From contig NZ_JAGINK010000001.1 in assembly GCF_017875955.1 (NCBI RefSeq), positions 4,432,501 through 4,496,500 on the forward strand: a stretch of DNA of 64,000 nucleotides, read 5' to 3'. The notes beneath the pieces are model-generated. The model did not search any database, was not told the origin of the DNA, and worked only from the letters and a program-made list of their open reading frames with translations. This DNA comes from Pseudomonas sp. BP8 (GTDB taxonomy: Bacteria; Pseudomonadota; Gammaproteobacteria; Pseudomonadales; Pseudomonadaceae). Of this stretch, positions 59,580 to 64,000 are shown in pieces; within the stretch, counting starts at the first letter, position 1, and each line of letters begins with the position of its first letter. The position numbers and the translations under genes are program-made.

Positions 59580-61082
59580 ATGTCCCGCTCCCCCGTCGGC
59601 ACCCTCGCCCACTCATTTCTGGGGCAATCTCCGCTCTGGTACAAGGCCGTCATCTGCCTGTTCCTGCTGCTCAATCCGCTGGTTTTGATCACTGTTGGCC
59701 CGGTCGCCGCAGGCTGGCTACTGGTCATCGAGTTCATCTTCACCCTGGGCATGGCGCTCAAATGCTACCCGCTGATGCCCGGCGGCCTGCTGCTGATCGA
59801 GGCGCTGTTGCTGAAGCTGACCACACCGCAGGCGCTGTACGAGGAGCTGCTGCACAACTTCCCGGTGATCCTGTTGCTGATGTTCATGGTGGCCGGTATT
59901 CACTTCATGAAGGAACTGCTGCTGTTCCTGTTCTCGCGGATCCTGCTCGGCGTGCGCAGCAAGGCTGTCCTGGCCTTGTTGTTCTGCGTGCTGTCGGCGT
60001 TTCTCTCGGCGTTTCTCGATGCCTTGACCGTGACCGCGGTGATCATCAGTGCAGCGGTGGGTTTCTACGCGGTGTATCACCGCGTCGCCTCGGGGGCCAA
60101 CCCGCGGGAAGACTCCGAACTGGGCAGCGATCGGCACGTGGCCCAGCTGCACCGCGAAGACCTCGAGCAGTTTCGCTCGTTTCTGCGCAGCCTGTTGATG
60201 CACGGTGCGGTCGGCACGGCGTTGGGCGGCGTGTGCACCCTGGTGGGCGAGCCGCAGAACCTGCTGATCGGCCATGAGCTGGGTTGGCACTTCAGTGACT
60301 TCTTCTTCAAGGTGGCACCGGTGTCGCTGCCGGTATTGGCGGCGGGCCTGGTGACCTGTGTCCTGCTGGAAAAGCTGCGCCTGTTCGGTTACGGCAGCTT
60401 GATGCCCGAACGCGTGCGCCAGGTATTGGCCGCGCATGCCGCCGAGGACGATGCCGCACGCACCCCGGCGCAACGCCTGGCGCTGTGGGTGCAAGGCCTG
60501 GCAGCGTTGATCCTGATCGTCTGCCTGGGGCTGCACATTGCCGAAGTTGGCCTGATCGGGCTGATGGTCATCGTGCTGATCACAGCGTTTACCGGCATCA
60601 CCGACGAGCACCGCCTGGGCCGCGCGTTCCAGGACGCCATGCCGTTCACCGCGCTGCTGGTGGTGTTTTTCGCGGTGGTTGCGGTGATCCATCAACAGCA
60701 GTTGTTCAGCCCGCTGATCGCGGCCGTGCTGGCGCTGCCGGCCGAGCAGCAGCCGGGCATGTTGTACCTGGCCAACGGCCTGCTGTCGGCGATCAGTGAC
60801 AACGTGTTCGTCGCCACCATATACATTACCGAGGTCAAGCAGGCCTTTCTCAATGGCAGCATGAGCCGCGAGCATTTCGAGACGCTGGCGGTGGCGATCA
60901 ATACCGGCACCAACCTGCCGAGCGTGGCCACCCCGAATGGGCAGGCGGCGTTTCTGTTTCTGCTGACCTCGGCGATTGCCCCGCTGGTTCGCCTGTCGTA
61001 CGGGCGCATGGTGTGGATGGCGTTGCCGTATACGGTGGTGATGGGTGGGCTGGGCTGGTGGGCGGTGACCTACTGGCTGTAA
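59580..61082 (+). CDS. nhaB: Na+/H+ antiporter NhaB
   Basis: The 500-residue protein has about 12 membrane helices and matches NhaB from the N-terminal SFLGQSPLWYK to the C-terminal half with SDNVFVATIYI and NLPSVATPNGQAAFLFLL. The intramembrane aspartate in FLSAFLDALTVTAV is the conserved transport residue. It expels sodium in exchange for protons. TAAGGA precedes the ATG. Confidence 0.96.
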   Translation: MSRSPVGTLAHSFLGQSPLWYKAVICLFLLLNPLVLITVGPVAAGWLLVIEFIFTLGMALKCYPLMPGGLLLIEALLLKLTTPQALYEELLHNFPVILLLMFMVAGIHFMKELLLFLFSRILLGVRSKAVLALLFCVLSAFLSAFLDALTVTAVIISAAVGFYAVYHRVASGANPREDSELGSDRHVAQLHREDLEQFRSFLRSLLMHGAVGTALGGVCTLVGEPQNLLIGHELGWHFSDFFFKVAPVSLPVLAAGLVTCVLLEKLRLFGYGSLMPERVRQVLAAHAAEDDAARTPAQRLALWVQGLAALILIVCLGLHIAEVGLIGLMVIVLITAFTGITDEHRLGRAFQDAMPFTALLVVFFAVVAVIHQQQLFSPLIAAVLALPAEQQPGMLYLANGLLSAISDNVFVATIYITEVKQAFLNGSMSREHFETLAVAINTGTNLPSVATPNGQAAFLFLLTSAIAPLVRLSYGRMVWMALPYTVVMGGLGWWAVTYWL

Positions 61083-61116
61083 GGCTGGGCGCATCAGTCA
61101 CGCGGGCAGACTGTCG

Positions 61117-61758
61117 TCAAGCGGTCTGCCGACGCATGGCCAGGACCGCCGTGCCAAAGCCGATGAAGGTCACCCCCACCACGCGCCCGACCCAGCGGGA
61201 AAATGCCGGCCGAGTGAGCAAACCCTTGGCCCGCGCTGCCAACGTCGCGTAAAGCGCCAGTGACAGCAGCGACAATGCCATGAAGATCGAGGTCAGCAGC
61301 AGGAACTGCGGCAGCAGCGCGGCGCCCTGGTCAATGAACTGGGGGAACAGCGCTGTGAAGAACATGGTCGCCTTGGGGTTGGTCGCCGCCGTCAGAAACG
61401 CCGATTGGTAGAGTTTCCTGCGCGTGGGCCGGCCGCCTTTGCCATCCACTCCGCCCTGTTCGGCGAGCATCGGGCTTTTTTTCAACAGTTGTTTGCCACC
61501 GAGGTAAAACAGGTAGCACGCGCCCATGATCTTCACCGCGTTGAACAGCAACTCGGAACTGGCGAGCAAGGCTCCGAGGCCGAGCATGGCCGCGGCCGAC
61601 AGGCAGAACAGCCCGCTGACGTTGCCCAGCGATGACCAGATGGTGGCGCGCGGGCCGTATTGAATACTGTTGTTGATCGCCATCAAGGAGGCAGGCCCGG
61701 GGCTGGCGATGGCAATCGCGGCGACCAGGGTGTAGGCGAGCAGTGCGTGCATATCCAT
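61117..61758 (-). CDS. LysE/RhtB-family amino acid exporter
   Basis: The 213-residue protein has about six membrane helices and the LysE family signature SPGPASLMAINNSIQYG, followed by GNVSGLFCLSAAAMLGLG and FLTAATNPKATMFFTALFPQF. It exports an amino acid or related metabolite. The ATG at 61758 is used; one six bases downstream (61752) is equally possible. Confidence 0.88.
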   Translation of the reverse strand: MDMHALLAYTLVAAIAIASPGPASLMAINNSIQYGPRATIWSSLGNVSGLFCLSAAAMLGLGALLASSELLFNAVKIMGACYLFYLGGKQLLKKSPMLAEQGGVDGKGGRPTRRKLYQSAFLTAATNPKATMFFTALFPQFIDQGAALLPQFLLLTSIFMALSLLSLALYATLAARAKGLLTRPAFSRWVGRVVGVTFIGFGTAVLAMRRQTA

Positions 61759-61879
61759 GGCGTAAAACTCAAGTGAGAATGCGCCAATGCTAGAGCAGCG
61801 TTGCATTAGGCATAAGCTACAGATCGCTCTGAATCGCACCATACAGAGGGTTGTTGGCGCAGCGTGGGCAGGATTGAGT

Positions 61880-61994
61880 CATTGCGGGCCTCTTCGCGGG
61901 GCAAGCCCGCTCCTACAGGATTGGGTTGAAACACACACTGCGAACGACCCCAATCCTGTAGGAGCGGGCTTGCCCCGCGAAGAGGCCCGCAATG
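61880..61994. repeat. REP pair with ATTGCGGGCC outer dyad
   Basis: Inverted class I REPs extended outward by a perfect ATTGCGGGCC/GGCCCGCAAT dyad, with CAGGATTGGG/CCCAATCCTG inside; it lies between the exporter and NIPSNAP genes. Confidence 0.9.
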
Positions 61995-62074
61995 ACCAAC
62001 CTGTATCCCCCGTCGACGTTGATCCTCAATGCCCGTAATGTAGGCGCCCCCAGATCGCAGCAAGGACTCAGCAG

Positions 62075-62380
62075 ATGATCACCTGTCACCTCAAATACGT
62101 CATCGACCCGTACCAGATCCCGGCCTTCGAAGCCTACGCGCGCCTGTGGATCCGCCTGGTCAACCGCATGGGCGGCACCCACCACGGTTACTTCCTGCCC
62201 TCGGAAGGCGCCAACAACATCGCCTACTGCCAGTTCAGCTTCCCCAGCCTGGCGGCCTACGAGCAGTACCGCAAGGATTCGGAAACCGATCCGGAGTGCG
62301 TCGCAGCGTTTGCGCTGGCCACCGAGCAGCGCCTCATTTTGAGCTACGAGCGCAGCTTCATGCGCCCTGTGCTCGAATAA
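62075..62380 (+). CDS. NIPSNAP family protein
   Basis: The 101-residue protein has the dimeric alpha/beta-barrel NIPSNAP fold, recognised from MITCHLKYVIDPYQIPAFEAYARLW, HHGYFLPSEGANNIAYC and YEQYRKDSETDPEC. Its biochemical role is unknown. Its stop overlaps the start of a truncated Nudix gene (TAATG). Confidence 0.85.
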   Translation: MITCHLKYVIDPYQIPAFEAYARLWIRLVNRMGGTHHGYFLPSEGANNIAYCQFSFPSLAAYEQYRKDSETDPECVAAFALATEQRLILSYERSFMRPVLE

Positions 62381-62613
62381 TGCACTCCACTGATAGGGAG
62401 CAGTCAGCCGTATCGCAAGCCCATATCCGCCCACTCGCCTTGTGTGTTTTTAGCCACCCCGGAAAGGTCCTGGTCAACTTTTTCGAGGACGCTGTCACCG
62501 ATCAGACCCTGTACCGCCCGCTGGGTGGTGGCATCGAGTTTGGCGAAAAAGACCCTGTGGGAACAACGTATTCCCTTCCTCAAGCTGGCGCGGTCTGTGT
62601 GGGATCGCGCTAA
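62380..62613 (+). pseudogene. Truncated Nudix hydrolase gene
   Basis: Starting at an ATG overlapping the NIPSNAP stop, the frame reads MHSTDREQSAVSQ, then HIRPLALCVFSHPGKVLV and TLYRPLGGGIEFGE, the usual N-terminal half of a Nudix protein up to the residues before the Nudix box. At about 62550 the family sequence ends and repeat-type DNA begins; the catalytic GX5EX7REX2EEXG block is missing. The remaining frame could encode a 77-residue peptide without catalytic function. Confidence 0.78.
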
Positions 62614-62717
62614 CGTTTGAGTGTTGTGCAGGACAGTTGCTGTCACAGAGGCCGCGCGTTTGGGGGCGGCCTTGCCGGGGCGCCGGGCCGGTCGGAATGG
62701 GCCGCGCAGCGGCCCCA
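62603..62717 (+). repeat. Third copy of GACAGTTGCT/GCCGGGCCGGTCGG module
   Basis: GATCGCGCTAACG, GACAGTTGCT, ACAGAGG and CGCCGGGCCGGTCGGAAT occur in the same order as in the minus-strand copy at 48906-49019. The class II REP normally attached on its left is degenerate here. It directly follows the Nudix remnant. Confidence 0.75.
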
Positions 62718-62734
62718 CTCCCTTCGCGATAGCG

Positions 62735-64000
62735 CTAGGCCGCCAGACGCCCGCTGGCAATCGCCGCCGAAGCCGCCAACATCGCCCGCAACAGCACCGC
62801 GCAGCCTGCAGCCAGATCCTCCGGCGTGGCGTTCTCGATCTCGTTGTGGCTGATGCCGTTCTCGCACGGCACAAAGATCATCCCCGCCGGCCCCAGCTCG
62901 GCCAGGAAGATCGCATCGTGCCCTGCCCCACTGACGATATCCATGTGCGCCAGGCCCAGCGTCTGCGCCGAGTCACGCACCGCATCGACGCAACCGCGGT
63001 CAAAATACAGCGCCGGAAAGTCCGCCGTCGGCGTCAGGTCGAAACTCAAGCCATGCTTGGCGCAGGTGCCCTCGATCACTCCGCGCACTTCGGCAATCAT
63101 CGCGTCGAGCTGATCGGCCTGCAGATGACGGAAATCCAAGGTCATGCGCACCTCGCCGGGGATGACGTTGCGCGAACCAGGATAAGCCTGCAGGCAACCG
63201 ACCGTGCCACAGGCATGCGGCTGATGAGCGAGCGCGGTGCGGTTGACCGCTTCGACCACGGCAGCAGCGCCGACCAGGGCATCTTTGCGCAGGTGCATCG
63301 GGGTCGGCCCGGCATGCGCTTCGACACCGCGCAGGGTCAGGTCGAACCACTTCTGGCCCAGTGCCCCGAGGACCACGCCGATGGTCTTCGCTTCGTCCTC
63401 AAGAATCGGCCCCTGCTCGATATGCGCCTCGAAGTAGGCACCCACCGGATGGCCCAGTACCGCGCGCGGGCCGGCATAGCCGATGGCGTTCAACGCTTCG
63501 CCGACCGTCACCCCTTGCGCGTCGGGCTTGGCCAGGGTTTCTTCCAGGGTGAATTTACCCGCGAACACCCCCGAGCCCATCATGCAGGGGGCAAAGCGCG
63601 AGCCCTCTTCGTTGGTCCATACCACCACTTCCAGCGGCGCTTCGGTTTCAACGCCGAGGTCATTGAGGGTACGGATCACCTCGAGCCCGGCCATCACGCC
63701 GTAGCAGCCATCGAACTTGCCGCCGGTGGGCTGGGTGTCGATATGGCTGCCGGTCATCACCGGCGGCAGCGCCGGATTACGGCCGGGACGGCGGGCAAAA
63801 ATGTTGCCGACTGCATCGATGCTGACACTACAGCCGGCAGCCTCGCACCACTGCACGAACAGGTCGCGCGCCTGGCGGTCGAGGTCGGTCAGCGCCAGGC
63901 GGCAGACGCCGCCCTTTTGCGTGGCGCCGAGGCGCGCGAGCTCCATCAGTGAATCCCACAGGCGCGCACTGTCGACGTGGCGCTCGGTGGATTGCAGGAC
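62735..64000 (-). CDS. Zn-dependent amidohydrolase (beta-ureidopropionase/carbamoylase type), 5' end cut
   Basis: At least 422 residues are visible; the frame stays open to the window edge, so the N-terminus is missing. The M20 carbamoylase/hydantoinase family is shown by TGSHIDTQPTGGKFDG (metal ligands), TNEEGSRF, AHIEQGPILE, GVEAHAGPTPM and the C-terminal SGAGHDAIFL. Such enzymes cleave N-carbamoyl-beta-alanine or N-carbamoyl amino acids, the last step of reductive pyrimidine breakdown in P. putida. The pathway neighbours would lie beyond 64000, so the assignment is not confirmed here. Confidence 0.9.
   Translation of the reverse strand, partial: VLQSTERHVDSARLWDSLMELARLGATQKGGVCRLALTDLDRQARDLFVQWCEAAGCSVSIDAVGNIFARRPGRNPALPPVMTGSHIDTQPTGGKFDGCYGVMAGLEVIRTLNDLGVETEAPLEVVVWTNEEGSRFAPCMMGSGVFAGKFTLEETLAKPDAQGVTVGEALNAIGYAGPRAVLGHPVGAYFEAHIEQGPILEDEAKTIGVVLGALGQKWFDLTLRGVEAHAGPTPMHLRKDALVGAAAVVEAVNRTALAHQPHACGTVGCLQAYPGSRNVIPGEVRMTLDFRHLQADQLDAMIAEVRGVIEGTCAKHGLSFDLTPTADFPALYFDRGCVDAVRDSAQTLGLAHMDIVSGAGHDAIFLAELGPAGMIFVPCENGISHNEIENATPEDLAAGCAVLLRAMLAASAAIASGRLAA

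Overview
The window looks like chromosomal DNA from a fluorescent Pseudomonas, most likely the P. putida group. I infer this from the GC-rich codon use, from gene orders typical of the genus (ftsK-lolA-rarA-crcB-serS-cysG; aat-bpt-infA; clpA-clpS/cspD/icd/idh; mnmA-hflD-purB; tusDCBE), and from many copies of the intergenic REP palindrome with core GGAGCGGGCTTGCCCCGCGA, known from P. putida. No phage, integron, CRISPR array, rRNA or intact transposase was seen.

Layout. 1-3.1 kb: a minus-strand cassette of PAS histidine kinase, KaiC-like double ATPase and stand-alone receiver. 3.3-7.3 kb: tRNA-Leu, a DoxX protein, several small conserved proteins, a large composite palindromic repeat (element A) and tRNA-Cys. 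7.4-12 kb: sohB and a lipid-flavoured plus-strand group (histidine phosphatase, SCP2 protein, acyl-CoA-associated phosphotransferase, SDR). 12-20 kb: envelope proteins, two GGDEF proteins, an SLC13 permease, a TSUP permease and a LysR regulator. 20-24 kb: sparse small hypotheticals, with a 27-residue membrane microprotein and tRNA-Ser. 24-30 kb: Bax-inhibitor-1 protein, purine/pyrimidine permease, tusDCBE-ybiB and a glutathionyl-hydroquinone reductase. 30-38 kb: a minus-strand housekeeping run (ftsK, lolA, rarA, crcB, serS, cysG). 38-44.3 kb: N-degron genes aat, bpt, clpA and clpS, interrupted by infA and the second composite repeat (element B). 44.5-54.5 kb: cspD, the two isocitrate dehydrogenases, a Nudix hydrolase, mnmA, hflD, purB, a roxA-type oxygenase and a GNAT protein. 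54.8-64 kb: topB, a second TSUP permease, nudC, a dienoyl-CoA isomerase, nhaB, a LysE-type exporter, a NIPSNAP protein, a broken Nudix gene and the start-less end of a Zn-dependent amidohydrolase that runs off the window.

How the genes work together. tusDCBE (sulfur relay) and mnmA (thiolation of tRNA U34) form one tRNA 2-thiouridine pathway split between two loci. aat, bpt, clpS and clpA form a complete bacterial N-degron route: two leader transferases, the adaptor and the unfoldase. icd and idh are divergent alternative isocitrate dehydrogenases. The KaiC cassette has the parts of a two-component pathway built around a clock-type ATPase, but no KaiA or KaiB lies nearby.

The most unusual material is in the intergenic DNA. 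Elements A and B are large (1.06 and 1.48 kb), share near-identical inverted arms of about 250 bp, and carry tandem inner modules, each centred on a REP pair. A solo arm end lies at 24.7 kb. A second composite repeat family, built on a different REP type, occurs three times and abuts the broken Nudix gene. All functional statements come from reading the sequence and recalling protein families; no database search was run.
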